From: Synechococcus sp. A18-25c
GTDB lineage: Bacteria; Cyanobacteriota; Cyanobacteriia; PCC-6307; Cyanobiaceae
Reading direction: 5' to 3'
Length of the DNA: 64,000 nucleotides
Assembly (NCBI RefSeq): GCF_014280035.1
Contig: NZ_CP047957.1
Location: 1,364,001-1,428,000 of the forward strand
Shown here piece by piece: positions 54,663-64,000 of the stretch. The position numbers were made by a program, and so were the translations under genes. The first letter of the stretch is position 1; each line of letters opens with the position of its first letter. The notes under the pieces are model-generated. The model worked only from the letters and a program-made list of their open reading frames with translations. It made no database searches and was not told where the DNA came from.

Positions 54663-57471
54663 ATGGATTATCCGTCACCACCATGCTGCGATCATTCAGC
54701 AACATATCAAGCGCTGAATCGAGATCACTGGCCATCGCTACTCTGCGTCCATTACTGACAACGACTCGAGCCAATGTAGGTAGTCCACCTAGCCTGGCTT
54801 TGATGTATATGGGCTCGACATACAACAGTGAATTGCCAACTGGGAGAACCAGTAAATTTCCCTGAATCACCTGCGAACCAGCACGGTCCCATAGACCGAA
54901 TTGTGAACTAATCTGAGGATCCTGATTGATCAATGCTTGCACCTGCTCAGGACCAAACGTTGGAACATCACTCGGGAATCGAATCAACTCGAGCTTTCCG
55001 TAGTTTTCACCGTCACTTCGTGCTGCTAACCATGCTGAGAGGTTGGGTCGAGCCAGTGGCGTTAAAGGCTGCAATAACAAGAATTCAGATTCATCACTGG
55101 ATGGAAGCTGAGCCGTAATGTGATAAGGGGCAACAGGGATTTGATCGGATCCATAAAGTTCTTTTGGCACTTGCCACACATCATCCCCGTTGTAAAACGT
55201 TCTTGGATCGGTTACGTGATAACGGAGGAGTTGCTGCACCTGAAGCTCAAATTGAACTTGCGGAACCATGAGATGTGATTTCAAAATCCTTGGCATTCCA
55301 TCCAATGGTTGAAGCAGATCAGGAAACAAGCGTGCCCAGCCCTGAATGATTGGGTCATCAGGTTCACTGACGTAAAAATGAACGGAGCCGTTGTAAGCGT
55401 CCACAATCACTTTCACTGAATTACGCAAATATCGAATCGGACGCCCGTCTGGCAATATCGATGCATAGGGCAGTGTTCGTGATGAGGTGTAGCCATCAAC
55501 AATCCAATATTGATGCTGATCTTGTTGATAACCCTCAGCACCGTCCTCGAGAGGAACCGACACCAGGTAGGGATCACCCATGAAGTCGAGGAAGGGTGCC
55601 AGAGCACTGACGCGTTGCTTGACATCACGTCGCAGCTGCAGACGTGATTCCGAGTTCAATGAACCCGTACTTAACAGGCGCGGTTCAGCGAGATAGATCG
55701 ATGCAGCAACACGCTGCCAGAATTGACGGAGAGGAACTCCAGCCATTCCGGAATAGTGATTGTAAGTATTCTTGTCTCCCTCCGGATAATCAAATTCTTC
55801 AATCTTTGAGGGTGCAATCGCGTAGGGCGAGGGCAGAGTCCCAAAATAAAGTGCTGCACGGCCAATTGGAACTTCGCGTTTGACATCCTCTCGCGTAATC
55901 CCCAGCGTTTCATTTCCTTCAATCTGTGTGGACCGACCTAAATCGCTAATGAAATAGGCCGGTAGGTTGTCAGGATCACTGATATTCACAGGATTGAGGG
56001 TGAACCCGAATCCGTGGGTGAACACGAAATGCCTGTTTTGCCAGGTTTTGGAGCCAGCGGGAAGAGCAGACTGGTCGAGTTCACGGGCCGAAATAATCAC
56101 TTGTTGATTTACAGCTCGCTCTGCACTGAGGGGGTAGCGGTCGACTGACGCATTTGCGAATTGGTAGTAAACACGGAGTTGCTGGAGTTGTCGGTTGGAT
56201 GCAAGGAGAGGTTGACTGTCCCAAAGGCGAATATTCTCAAGTGTGCTTTCTCCTTTTTCCAAATCTTGGTTGGTTAGCTCACGATTGGGCCTGAATTCAG
56301 ATGATTGAATTGCATCCAATTGATAGCCATGCCTCGTGGACTCAATGGCCTTATTGAGATAAGGCGTCTCGAGCCTCAATTCGCGTGGTCGAACCACCAT
56401 CCATTGAAGAGCTGGAGCCAGCAGAAGTTCAGTGATCAGTGCTGTGCAGGCAAGACCAAAGAACGTGATCCTCAACCCTCTGCGATGTCGATAAATCGTG
56501 TTAATCCAAGGCAGGTAAGTGAACGCGAGAAGCACTAGAAGTAGCGAAACCCCAGCACGCAAGGGCAGTACAAGGTGAACACCCACCCAACCGGCTCCAG
56601 CAAGGAGTCCGCTCTGGGTCCAGAGCAACTGGTGGCGCGACAACCACACCAGTGCGGCCAGCACCAACATCAGCAGAGCGAACGCTGGTCTGAGCAGTTG
56701 ACGTTCACGGGAAGTCCACCCAGGAAAACCCCAATCGCTCAGACAGGGTGACCGTGTCAAACGGGTCCACAGCGATGTGCTGAGGGTGAGAAGCAGCAGG
56801 ATGAGCGACAGCTCCCCTGCGAGGGCTAGAGCAGAAAAGCGTCCCAGACCAAAGCTCAAATCCGCACCCAGAACAGACTCAATCCGGCCTGAATCGGGAA
56901 TCGCAATGGCTAGTGCCCAAAGTGCCCAACTACGCGCGGCAACGAGACACACGCAGACACTGCCGTAGAGGAAAGCGAGGCTCAGGCGACGAATTCGCGT
57001 CAACCCTAGAGTTACGAGCAGAAGCAACAGAATGCTGAGGCTCAGCGCTGGCCATCCCGGATCGAAGGGGACGCTCCACCAGTGCCCGAGATGCATCGGG
57101 TCCGTCCAGGCCAGCCATGCGAGGCGAGTGGACACGCCCAACACGGCCAACAGAACGATCAGACAGGCCAGCAACGACAACGTGTAAGTGCTGCCGCGCA
57201 GGGTCGGAATGTGCCCCTGCGGCGTCGGCACATAGGCACGCATCCAGTGATGTCGCCACGTGGCGCAGACGCAAACCAGCAGAAGAGACAACGCACCACC
57301 GATCAGCTGATAAACGAGCCGCTGGGTGTACAGATGCTCGAGCTGAAACTGTGCAAACCAGGCCTTTTCAACCAGAAGTCTGGCCAGCAGCCAGACAGCA
57401 GGAATGAGGAGAAGCGACCAACGCGCCAATGCTCCTGACGACTTTTGAAGGCCTTGATTCAGCCGGCTCAA
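54661..57471 (-). CDS. UPF0182 family membrane protein
   Basis: 936 aa from TTG 57471, which overlaps the ftsH stop as TTGA. About seven membrane helices occupy the N-terminal third (WSLLLIPAVWLLARLLV, LVYQLIGGALSLLLVCVCATW, YTLSLLACLIVLLAVLGVS and others). A large extracytoplasmic domain follows with the family block RPRELRLETPYLNKAIESTRHGYQLDAI, LDQSALPAGSKTWQNRHFVFTHGFGFTLNPVN, and PYLVSVPLEDGAEGYQQDQHQYWIVDGYTSS. The UPF0182 family is widespread in cyanobacteria and actinobacteria without known function. Coupling to ftsH hints at membrane-protein quality control. Confidence 0.88.
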   Translation of the reverse strand: MSRLNQGLQKSSGALARWSLLLIPAVWLLARLLVEKAWFAQFQLEHLYTQRLVYQLIGGALSLLLVCVCATWRHHWMRAYVPTPQGHIPTLRGSTYTLSLLACLIVLLAVLGVSTRLAWLAWTDPMHLGHWWSVPFDPGWPALSLSILLLLLVTLGLTRIRRLSLAFLYGSVCVCLVAARSWALWALAIAIPDSGRIESVLGADLSFGLGRFSALALAGELSLILLLLTLSTSLWTRLTRSPCLSDWGFPGWTSRERQLLRPAFALLMLVLAALVWLSRHQLLWTQSGLLAGAGWVGVHLVLPLRAGVSLLLVLLAFTYLPWINTIYRHRRGLRITFFGLACTALITELLLAPALQWMVVRPRELRLETPYLNKAIESTRHGYQLDAIQSSEFRPNRELTNQDLEKGESTLENIRLWDSQPLLASNRQLQQLRVYYQFANASVDRYPLSAERAVNQQVIISARELDQSALPAGSKTWQNRHFVFTHGFGFTLNPVNISDPDNLPAYFISDLGRSTQIEGNETLGITREDVKREVPIGRAALYFGTLPSPYAIAPSKIEEFDYPEGDKNTYNHYSGMAGVPLRQFWQRVAASIYLAEPRLLSTGSLNSESRLQLRRDVKQRVSALAPFLDFMGDPYLVSVPLEDGAEGYQQDQHQYWIVDGYTSSRTLPYASILPDGRPIRYLRNSVKVIVDAYNGSVHFYVSEPDDPIIQGWARLFPDLLQPLDGMPRILKSHLMVPQVQFELQVQQLLRYHVTDPRTFYNGDDVWQVPKELYGSDQIPVAPYHITAQLPSSDESEFLLLQPLTPLARPNLSAWLAARSDGENYGKLELIRFPSDVPTFGPEQVQALINQDPQISSQFGLWDRAGSQVIQGNLLVLPVGNSLLYVEPIYIKARLGGLPTLARVVVSNGRRVAMASDLDSALDMLLNDRSMVVTDNP

Positions 57472-59330
57472 GCCTTAGCTGGCAGCTGATCCAGGCTAAG
57501 GCGATCCGCCGTGGCGTCGATCCCTGCCAGTGCATGGAAACGATCCGACTGCAATGTTTCTTCCTCGATCAACGCCTCGACTAAGCGGTCCATCAGTTCC
57601 CTTCTTGGGGTGAGAAGAGCGATGGCCTGTTGCAACGAATGGCTCGCGAGTTCACGGATCCGCTGATCAATCTCCCGTCCGGTGCTTTCTGCGTAGGCCT
57701 GACGTGTCTGCATGAGATCCCGACCCAGAAACACCTCCTGGTCTTGCCCTTCCAGTGCAACAGGACCAAGGTCTGAGAACCCGAATCGCGTCACCATCTC
57801 ACGAGCAAGTTGAGTGACCATTTGCAAATCACCGCTGGCTCCTTGCGTGACCTCGGAATCTCCAAAAACAACGATCTCAGCGGCACGTCCGCCGAGGGCC
57901 ATCACCAATCGTGCCTGCAAATAGGCCCTGGTTACGAGGCCTGAATCGATGATTTCTTCATCGGGGAAAAAACGCGTGAATCCCCCAACACCTCCGCTGC
58001 GTGGCAACAAGGTGACCTTGTCGACCGGATCAGCATGAGGAGTCAAGGCTGCCACAAGGGCATGACCGATTTCGTGATACGCAATCAGTCGTTTTTTGGC
58101 TCCGTCCTGCAGAGGTGCAGCAGTCAGCCCCATGGTGATCCGCTCAAGCGCTTCCTCTAATTGCCTGTTCCCCAGAAAAGACACTTCATGCCGCGCAGTC
58201 AGGATCGCAGCTTCGTTGAGGAGATTGGCCAAATCAGCGCCTGAGAATCCTGGCGTACGCCGAGCCCAATCAGCCAGCGACACCTCATCACTTAAGGGTC
58301 GCGTTCTGGCATGGACAGACAGGATCGCTTCTCGACCGCGACGATCCGGCAACCCCACCTGGATGCGCCGATCAAATCGGCCGGGACGCATGAGTGCCGT
58401 ATCGAGCACATCCGCTCGGTTGGTCGCGGCAAGCAAGATCACGCCGGAATTGTCTGCGAACCCATCCATCTCCGTTAACAGCTGGTTCAACGTTTGTTCG
58501 CGTTCGTCATTGCCCCCACCGATGCCTGCGCCCCGCTGACGGCCCACGGCATCAATCTCATCAATGAACACGATGCAGGGTGATTTCTCCTTGGCCTGCC
58601 GGAACAAATCCCGGACACGGCTAGCACCGACACCCACAAACAGTTCAACAAACTCGGATGCTGCAATGGAGAAAAATGGAACCCCGGCCTCGCCAGCAAT
58701 GGCTTTGGCCAAAAGCGTTTTACCCGTACCTGGAGGCCCTACGAGCAGCACTCCTCTAGGAATGCGCGCACCCAACTTGATGAATGTTTCGGGCTGCTTG
58801 AGGAAAGTCACCACCTCCTGCAGTTCTTCTTTGGCCTCGCCGATGCCAGCCACATCCTCGAATCGAACACTGACGTCGTCTTGAGCGCTGGTTCGAGGCT
58901 GACTGCGACCAAACCCCATGGTTTTGTTGGCCATTTGTGCAGAACGGCGCAACAGCAACGAAAGCCCGATCACGATCAGAGCGACCAGAGCAAAATTGCC
59001 AGCAAGACCTGCCAGTGCCTGTTCTTGTCGCACATCCTTGACGTTGAGCGGAGTCCCGGAGGCTTCAGCAACTCGGAGAATCTGCTGGTCGTTCGCCAGG
59101 ATTGGAACCGTGACTTTCCGACCGTCAGAAAAGGTCGCAATCACTTCTCGGCGACCTGGAATCAACACCAAGTCTTGAACGGATCCTGAACTGATCTCCT
59201 TCAGAAGTGTGCTGTAACTCGGGGGAGGTTCAGGTCGAAACCTGGACAAGGGATTGCTCAGGCGCTCTTCAGAAGCGGCTTTGGATGCTGGAACACCCTG
59301 ATCTAACTGGGTCGGCTGCTCTGGGCTCAC
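57468..59330 (-). CDS. ftsH: FtsH-type ATP-dependent zinc metalloprotease
   Basis: 620 aa. One clear membrane segment (about 107-128), AAA domain with Walker A GPPGTGKT (198-205), Walker [15 protein letters not shown] region [20 protein letters not shown], then the protease domain with HEIGH (419-423). Most FtsH proteins have a second membrane helix at the very N-terminus; here the first 100 residues are polar (a Pro-rich [18 protein letters not shown] stretch, then a beta-rich domain). Cyanobacteria have several FtsH paralogues, of which some degrade damaged D1; which one this is cannot be decided here. Confidence 0.92.
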   Translation of the reverse strand: MSPEQPTQLDQGVPASKAASEERLSNPLSRFRPEPPPSYSTLLKEISSGSVQDLVLIPGRREVIATFSDGRKVTVPILANDQQILRVAEASGTPLNVKDVRQEQALAGLAGNFALVALIVIGLSLLLRRSAQMANKTMGFGRSQPRTSAQDDVSVRFEDVAGIGEAKEELQEVVTFLKQPETFIKLGARIPRGVLLVGPPGTGKTLLAKAIAGEAGVPFFSIAASEFVELFVGVGASRVRDLFRQAKEKSPCIVFIDEIDAVGRQRGAGIGGGNDEREQTLNQLLTEMDGFADNSGVILLAATNRADVLDTALMRPGRFDRRIQVGLPDRRGREAILSVHARTRPLSDEVSLADWARRTPGFSGADLANLLNEAAILTARHEVSFLGNRQLEEALERITMGLTAAPLQDGAKKRLIAYHEIGHALVAALTPHADPVDKVTLLPRSGGVGGFTRFFPDEEIIDSGLVTRAYLQARLVMALGGRAAEIVVFGDSEVTQGASGDLQMVTQLAREMVTRFGFSDLGPVALEGQDQEVFLGRDLMQTRQAYAESTGREIDQRIRELASHSLQQAIALLTPRRELMDRLVEALIEEETLQSDRFHALAGIDATADRLSLDQLPAKA

Positions 59331-59417
59331 ACAGCTGCTGCGTTCCGCAAAGACTAGCGATTTGACGAGTGGGCTCTTGGAGGTAGATCATGGCTGTTTG
59401 GCAGAGATCCGCCCGCG

Positions 59418-59594
59418 ATGGCCGTCCCGAAGAAGAAAACCTCGAAAAGCAAGCGCAACCAGCGCCATGCGGTGTGGAAGGCCAAAGCTGCCACCGCGGC
59501 ACAGCGTGCTCTATCCATCGGTAAATCCGTGTTGAGCGGTCGCGCGCAAGGATTTGTTTATCCCGTCGCTGAAGCTGACGAAGCCGACAGCTGA
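59418..59594 (+). CDS. rpmF: 50S ribosomal protein L32
   Basis: 58 aa. [20 protein letters not shown] followed by a Lys/Ala-rich helix ([19 protein letters not shown]) and [14 protein letters not shown] is the cyanobacterial/plastid form of L32, which lacks the zinc-binding Cys of other bacteria. It is divergent from ftsH (87-nt gap), and its last 37 nt overlap the convergent glycerate kinase gene. Confidence 0.95.
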   Translation: MAVPKKKTSKSKRNQRHAVWKAKAATAAQRALSIGKSVLSGRAQGFVYPVAEADEADS

Positions 59595-60604
59595 TCCTTT
59601 CTTCGGTGGATCTTTTCAACACTTCGGGAGTTGCTGAGATCCACCACCACATTGGCTTGGTCAAGTTGCTGCAACCAGGAAGAGGGCAGAGCTTTTTGCA
59701 CCATGCGGTTGAAATCAGAGAGATCACCTGAGCTGTAATCGACTCCGCTTTGGCGTCTCAGCGTGATGAGTTGCTCTTCTTTCCATCGTGATGACGCATC
59801 CGTTCGTGATGATCGGAGATGCCAGAGGTCATCGAGTTGGGCCCAGATGGTCGAGTAGTGGTGCAACGCATCGATCGCTTGCGGTCTCCAAACTCGTTCA
59901 GTTTCTGAAAGACCTTGATCCTCCAGTTGCGCTGGTGTCTTGTGAGCGGCAACACCAAGAAACCAACCTTCAAGCAACACAACATCCGCTTCAGCAGTCG
60001 TGGAGCCTCTGCGATCACCGCGTCCTTGACGCAACGCTTTATCAAATCGTGGCGCTGAGATCACGCTAGATCGACGCCATTCACGCAGAGCATCGTCCAT
60101 GGTGATGAGGTCATGACTTCCAGGAAGGGCCCGAGGAACCCGCCATGGATTTCCTGCCATGCTTCGTTCGAGAGCCTCTGCAGGCCAATAGAAGTCATCA
60201 AGCGAAAGGTGTTCCACACGCCAGCCCAGGCGTTGCGATGCAGTCTTTGCCCAGCTGCACAGCGTCGATTTTCCACAGCCGGGCAAGGCACTCACACCCA
60301 ACAGGGTGGGACGCCCTGAATGAACAGCGTGTTCAATCCTGCTCAGGAGCGGCAGAGCGAGGAAAGCCACCCATGAATCATCCACGGGAACAGGCCATGC
60401 CTCCCGCGCCAATGACAAACCGCCCAGCGCCTGCCACCGATCACCCCAGGCATGAATCGAAGACGACCCCAGTGAATTGACAAACGTCTCAAATCCCTCA
60501 GGGGCTGGATGCGGCAGCCAGGGAATCGGTTGATTAAGACCCAAGCTTGAACGCCTCCAAGACGACGGCGTACACAGTTCCAATTCGGAGGTTATCCAAA
60601 GCAA
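59558..60604 (-). CDS. D-glycerate 3-kinase (GLYK-like)
   Basis: 348 aa. P-loop [59 protein letters not shown] and [13 protein letters not shown] are typical for the plant/cyanobacterial GLYK family, related to uridine kinase-type NTPases. It returns glycerate to 3-phosphoglycerate, the last step of photorespiration. The 5' end overlaps the Ycf20-like gene by 71 nt from ATG 60604; TTG 60544 would nearly remove the overlap. The 3' end overlaps rpmF. Confidence 0.85.
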   Translation of the reverse strand: MLWITSELELCTPSSWRRSSLGLNQPIPWLPHPAPEGFETFVNSLGSSSIHAWGDRWQALGGLSLAREAWPVPVDDSWVAFLALPLLSRIEHAVHSGRPTLLGVSALPGCGKSTLCSWAKTASQRLGWRVEHLSLDDFYWPAEALERSMAGNPWRVPRALPGSHDLITMDDALREWRRSSVISAPRFDKALRQGRGDRRGSTTAEADVVLLEGWFLGVAAHKTPAQLEDQGLSETERVWRPQAIDALHHYSTIWAQLDDLWHLRSSRTDASSRWKEEQLITLRRQSGVDYSSGDLSDFNRMVQKALPSSWLQQLDQANVVVDLSNSRSVEKIHRRKDQLSASSASATG

Positions 60605-60872
60605 GCCAAGACAACGGCCAAGGTTCTTGTTTGACGTTGCTTCTGAGCCTCACCATCACTTCGAGGATGACCACCATGCCCAACACCGCAAAAGGTCGAT
60701 TGTCACCAGTGCGTTGAAACCAAAGCATGGTCACATTGCTCCCGATGATGAAACCGAACAGCAACGCCAAAACACCCACACTTCGCCGCCGCCACGGACC
60801 CACCAGGGCCTGAGCCATATGGACTCCGACCCGTCTTTGCAATTGCTCATAGCGGGTGATCTGAACCGTCAT
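60534..60872 (-). CDS. Ycf20-like (DUF565) membrane protein
   Basis: 112 aa from ATG 60872. After a polar N-terminus (TVQITRYEQLQRRVGVHMAQALVGPWRR) come two to three hydrophobic segments ([54 protein letters not shown]). This matches DUF565, the family of plastid Ycf20. Algal and plant relatives have been linked with non-photochemical quenching. Its start overlaps the CbbY-like stop (ATGA). Confidence 0.78.
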   Translation of the reverse strand: MTVQITRYEQLQRRVGVHMAQALVGPWRRRSVGVLALLFGFIIGSNVTMLWFQRTGDNRPFAVLGMVVILEVMVRLRSNVKQEPWPLSWLALDNLRIGTVYAVVLEAFKLGS

Positions 60873-61624
60873 CGAAGCGGAAGTGAGAGCAGCAATTGCA
60901 GGTACTCCAGCGTGATCCTGCCTTGAGCACAAGTGGGGCCGTGATGGACGGTCGGGGCTTGCTCACCTCCGAGATGGTCAACAACACATTGCGCACATTC
61001 AGAAAACAGCTGCCAATCGTGATCCCAGGCCGAAGGGGTGATCAGACATCGAAGATTTGCGCTGCGAGCCGATTGCAGGCCAGCTGCTGAATCCTCAAGG
61101 GCCAAGGCATGGTCGGAAGACACGCCACAGAATTCCAGAGCGCGCAGATAGGGATCAGGGTTTGGTTTGTGGCGCTCGACATCATCGGCGGTGACCATGC
61201 CCTGGAAGACATCCCGCAAGTCTGTTCTCAGCGAGCGCAGCAGCGCCTCGACGGAAGCTTTCCCGCTGCTTGTCACGATCCACTGCTGCACGCCAGACGC
61301 GCTGAGCTCCTCGAGAAGATCTTGAACTCCTGGTCTGAGCTGGACACCCCCCGATGCCACCACATCGAGGTAGTGACGTTGTTTGATCACCCTCAATCGA
61401 TCGAGCAGATCGGCATCCAGGCTTTGTCCCAGCCGCTCGCTGTAATGCTGCATCCGTTGTCGACCGCCTGGAATGGACAGCAGATCGGTGTAGAGACTCT
61501 CGTCCCAGATCCAATTCAGCCCGCAGTCCTTGAACGCACGGTTGTAAGCCAGGCGGTGACCGGTCAGTTCCGTATCCGCAAGAGTCCCGTCCACATCCCA
61601 AAACACGGCTTGCAGGCAGGGCAT
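60869..61624 (-). CDS. CbbY-like HAD phosphatase
   Basis: 251 aa from ATG 61624. HAD motif I is FWDVDGTLADTE, motif II IVTSSGK, motif III KPNPDPYLRAL and motif IV ALEDSAAGL. This order and the alpha-helical cap of about 65 residues place it with CbbY/PGMB-type enzymes. CbbY of other phototrophs removes the Rubisco inhibitor xylulose-1,5-bisphosphate; the substrate here is inferred. It heads a tightly overlapping series with the Ycf20-like gene and glycerate kinase. Confidence 0.85.
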   Translation of the reverse strand: MPCLQAVFWDVDGTLADTELTGHRLAYNRAFKDCGLNWIWDESLYTDLLSIPGGRQRMQHYSERLGQSLDADLLDRLRVIKQRHYLDVVASGGVQLRPGVQDLLEELSASGVQQWIVTSSGKASVEALLRSLRTDLRDVFQGMVTADDVERHKPNPDPYLRALEFCGVSSDHALALEDSAAGLQSARSANLRCLITPSAWDHDWQLFSECAQCVVDHLGGEQAPTVHHGPTCAQGRITLEYLQLLLSLPLR

Positions 61625-61712
61625 GGCAACGGAACGAACCAATCTCAAGCTTGGTTGATCTCAACTCTGTGTTGAGGCACCACAATGCAGCCAACGATCG
61701 TGCGCAATCAGA

Positions 61713-63605
61713 TTGGCTGGCCAGAGGGAACAGCAATGGCAACTTCCCGAGCCGATCGAGGGAGACCCTCTGCATCCGGTGGACCTACCACCAGCACTCA
61801 AAGCTGTTCTGTTCCGAAGAGGACTCCAAACCAGCGCGGACCTAAATGCGTTGCTGAGTGACCAGCCGCTTCCGGCTGCTCATGAGCACTTTCCAGAGTT
61901 GCAAGCAGCGATTGAGCGTCTGACAACGGCTTGTCATGACCATGAGGCGATCGCGATCTGCGGCGATTACGACGCCGATGGCATGACCAGCACCGCGCTG
62001 CTAATGCGGGCCTTCGCGGCGATGGGCGCCGCTCCCCAAGCCGCCATTCCCAGTCGCATGGCCGATGGTTACGGGCTGAATCCTGGGATGGTGGATGCGT
62101 TGCACTCAGCGGGGGTGCGTCTGCTCGTCACTGTCGACAACGGTGTGGCAGCTCATGAGGCGCTCGCCAGAGCCGAAGAACTCAACATTGCCGTGATCCT
62201 GACCGATCACCACACATTGCCCGCATCGCGACCCAAAGCCCTGGCGCTGATTCATCCAGCCACAACGCCCGAAGGATCTCCGTACGCAGGCCTTGCAGGG
62301 GTGGGACTGGCCTATGTGCTGGCTCGAGAACTCGCCGCCGCAATGAATAAGCCTGAGGCGATCAGAACGGCACGTGATCTGTTTTGCATTGGAACCGTTG
62401 CGGACATGGCTCCGCTCACAGGCGCCAATCGCGTCCTCCTCAAAGATGGACTGAAACACCTTCACCGCAGTCGCTGTGCCGGCGTTCAAGCGCTTCAGCA
62501 GCTCGCCGGTCTTGGCGATCGGCCACTCCGAGCAGATGACATTGGCTTTCAACTAGCGCCCAGGATCAATGCGGTTGGACGCATCGGCGAACCATCGCTT
62601 GTCGTTGATCTGCTGACGGCGGATGATCCCAATCATGCCTTTGAACTGGGGCGTCGCTGCGATGTTTTGAATCGACAGCGCCGGGAGCTGTGTGACGCCA
62701 TCGAAGCGGAGGCGATTGCCCTGCTGGACAGTGATCCATCCCCCTTACCGGCATTTTTACTCTTGGCTCAGAGTCATTGGCACCACGGAGTCATCGGCAT
62801 CGTTGCGGCTCGCTTGGTGGAGCGCTACCAACGCCCGGCGGCTCTCCTGGCCAGCGATTCCGATGGACTGATGCGGGCCTCGGTCCGAGCGCCGGAGGGC
62901 TTTGCGGTTGATCAAGCGCTTCAACACTGCACCGCACTGCTGGAACGCCATGGAGGCCACCCGGCTGCAGGAGGATTCACGGTGCGAATCAGTGCTGTCA
63001 GCGCCCTACACGAGGCGCTCAATGGTCTGGCGGAGGATTGGCTCAGGCATCGCGGTGACGCACTGCTTGTGGAGCCTGAGGCCCTGCTGGAACTTCAGCA
63101 GATCAACCACGCGTTTTGGAAGGATCTCCAACAACTGGAGCCATTTGGTGCTGGTCACCCCAAACCGTTGTTCTGGGCAAGAGGTTGCCGCGTTGCTGAC
63201 CAGCAAGCCCTACGCGGCGGTCACCTGCGTTTGACCCTTGAACAAAACAATGTCGAACGACAGGCCATCATCTGGCGCTGGCCTGATCATGCCGTTCTTC
63301 CACAAACAGTAGATGTGGCCTTCCATCTCACGCAGAACCATTGGCGTGGCGAGACCCGATTCCAGTTGGAAGTCAAATCCTTGCGTGCTCATCACAACGT
63401 GATGGAGTTGCATCGCCCCCAGGGCCGATACCGGGTTGAACGCTTTGAGCCCGATGGCCTCAAGCTTGTCAATCCAAGCGGACAAGTTCTGGTCTGCCGG
63501 GTCAGTCAGGAGGGTGTGCTGGACAGCGACGACAGCCGTGCAGAACACCCTTACGTTGCGGGTCTGTTGAAGGAGGCCTGCGTGGGCCTCGGCTTGCGCC
63601 CATGA
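61713..63605 (+). CDS. recJ: Single-stranded-DNA-specific exonuclease RecJ
   Basis: 630 aa from TTG 61713; no ATG or GTG is in frame nearby upstream, so the start is uncertain. DHH-type nuclease: AICGDYDADGMTSTALLMRAF (motif I), VTVDNGV, LTDHHTLP (motif III, DHH), GLAGVGLAYVLARELA, and the DHHA1 region HHGVIGIVAARLVERYQRPAALLA with GGHPAAGGFTV. It degrades single strands 5' to 3' in recombination and repair. The next gene starts within its stop codon. Confidence 0.93.
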   Translation: MAGQREQQWQLPEPIEGDPLHPVDLPPALKAVLFRRGLQTSADLNALLSDQPLPAAHEHFPELQAAIERLTTACHDHEAIAICGDYDADGMTSTALLMRAFAAMGAAPQAAIPSRMADGYGLNPGMVDALHSAGVRLLVTVDNGVAAHEALARAEELNIAVILTDHHTLPASRPKALALIHPATTPEGSPYAGLAGVGLAYVLARELAAAMNKPEAIRTARDLFCIGTVADMAPLTGANRVLLKDGLKHLHRSRCAGVQALQQLAGLGDRPLRADDIGFQLAPRINAVGRIGEPSLVVDLLTADDPNHAFELGRRCDVLNRQRRELCDAIEAEAIALLDSDPSPLPAFLLLAQSHWHHGVIGIVAARLVERYQRPAALLASDSDGLMRASVRAPEGFAVDQALQHCTALLERHGGHPAAGGFTVRISAVSALHEALNGLAEDWLRHRGDALLVEPEALLELQQINHAFWKDLQQLEPFGAGHPKPLFWARGCRVADQQALRGGHLRLTLEQNNVERQAIIWRWPDHAVLPQTVDVAFHLTQNHWRGETRFQLEVKSLRAHHNVMELHRPQGRYRVERFEPDGLKLVNPSGQVLVCRVSQEGVLDSDDSRAEHPYVAGLLKEACVGLGLRP

Positions 63606-64000
63606 GTCCGGACACACGCCATGAATCCGTTCTGATTCCAGGAACGCTTCCTTATCAGGGACGTCTCCAAGGCGTTGTCAGGCATTTCTTCGGGCTGGTG
63701 ATTGTTGGCGTTCTGATCGGCCTGGCCTGCCTGCCTCTGAATTTGGTTGATCGTGTTCAAGAAAAGCTCTACGCCTTCTTACCGACCACAGCGACGATCG
63801 GCTGGGGATGGCAAGGGCTTCTCATTGCGCTGATGCCTTTGCTGGTGATGCCGGTTTTGCTGCTTCTGCAGCGAGGACCCTGGCAAGCAGGCGCAGGATC
63901 GGGCATTCCATCCACCATGAATTCCCTTGAAGATCCTGCTCGTCTTCCGAAAGCGATGGCTGCGGCTGGAACCGTTCAACGTGGTGTGCTGTGGTCAATC
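63602..64000 (+). CDS. ClC-type chloride channel/antiporter (3' truncated)
   Basis: The first 133 residues are visible; the frame runs off the window. Two membrane segments (FFGLVIVGVLIGLACLPLNLV and WQGLLIALMPLLVMPVLLLLQ) are followed by GPWQAGAGSGIPSTMNSLEDP, in which GSGIP is the anion-binding loop of ClC proteins. The residue after GSGIP is Ser instead of the frequent Glu. It overlaps recJ by 4 nt. Channel or antiporter mechanism cannot be decided from this part. Confidence 0.82.
   Translation, partial: MSPDTRHESVLIPGTLPYQGRLQGVVRHFFGLVIVGVLIGLACLPLNLVDRVQEKLYAFLPTTATIGWGWQGLLIALMPLLVMPVLLLLQRGPWQAGAGSGIPSTMNSLEDPARLPKAMAAAGTVQRGVLWSI

Noticed and set aside
1-64000. CRISPR arrays, insertion sequences, prophage or integrase genes
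   Set aside because: No regularly spaced direct repeats, transposase motifs, phage genes or integrases were found by reading; the window looks like stable core genome.

Overview
The window is a gene-dense stretch of a cyanobacterial chromosome, most likely a marine Synechococcus. Support comes from apcD (a phycobilisome terminal emitter, which makes Prochlorococcus unlikely), psb32, pxcA/cemA, a Ycf20-like gene, a CCB2/CCB4-like complex C assembly gene, a cyanobacterial-type hfq, and many small cyanobacteria-restricted hypotheticals. Genes are moderately GC-rich, tightly packed, often overlap by 4-20 nt in the same direction, and several convergent pairs overlap in their 3' ends. I see no insertion sequence, prophage, integrase or CRISPR array.

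Layout. 0-3 kb: 3' end of an M61 peptidase, an amidase and a lysozyme-like secreted protein. 3-10 kb: pgi, leuS and hfq (minus), dapF with a C-terminal extension, and a cysteine desulfurase. 10-14 kb: DUF1995, DUF4330, dacB, a coiled-coil protein and coaD. 14-19.7 kb: uvrC, a small secreted protein, a photolyase-family protein without the usual Fe-S ligands, hemJ, a PHP phosphoesterase and a disordered hypothetical. 19.7-28.2 kb: cobN, ilvE and metH. 28-32.5 kb: small hypotheticals, DUF2237, an SDR, SpoIID, Ap4A phosphorylase and a short sigma factor. 32.5-37 kb: a DUF3370 protein, a ribbon-helix-helix/J-domain protein, about 1 kb without a convincing gene, and apcD.

37-43.6 kb: an RlmD-like RNA methyltransferase, pheT, rpmG, rpsR and an RNase II family gene. 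43.6-48.9 kb: an FAD oxidoreductase, metG, an LptC-like lipoprotein and a CCB2/CCB4-like protein. 48.9-53.3 kb: a TerB-like protein, psb32, pxcA, cobU, trmL and an M23 peptidase. 53.4-54.7 kb: a tRNA with a CAT anticodon, a small hypothetical and a 2-Cys peroxiredoxin with a clear terminator. 54.7-64 kb: UPF0182, ftsH, rpmF (58 codons), glycerate kinase, a Ycf20-like gene, a CbbY-like phosphatase, recJ and the start of a ClC-type channel gene.

Functionally this is mostly a housekeeping region. Recurring themes are corrinoid synthesis and use (cobN, metH, cobU), envelope remodelling (amidase, lysozyme-like protein, DacB, SpoIID, M23), translation (LeuRS, PheRS, MetRS, L33, S18, L32, RNA methyltransferases) and photosynthetic membrane upkeep (hemJ, apcD, CCB, psb32, pxcA, ftsH). 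The most notable points are the cluster-less FeS-BCP-type photolyase, the RHH/J-domain fusion, the DapF extension, the probable non-standard start of the RNase II gene behind rpsR, and the structured 1-kb gap next to apcD.
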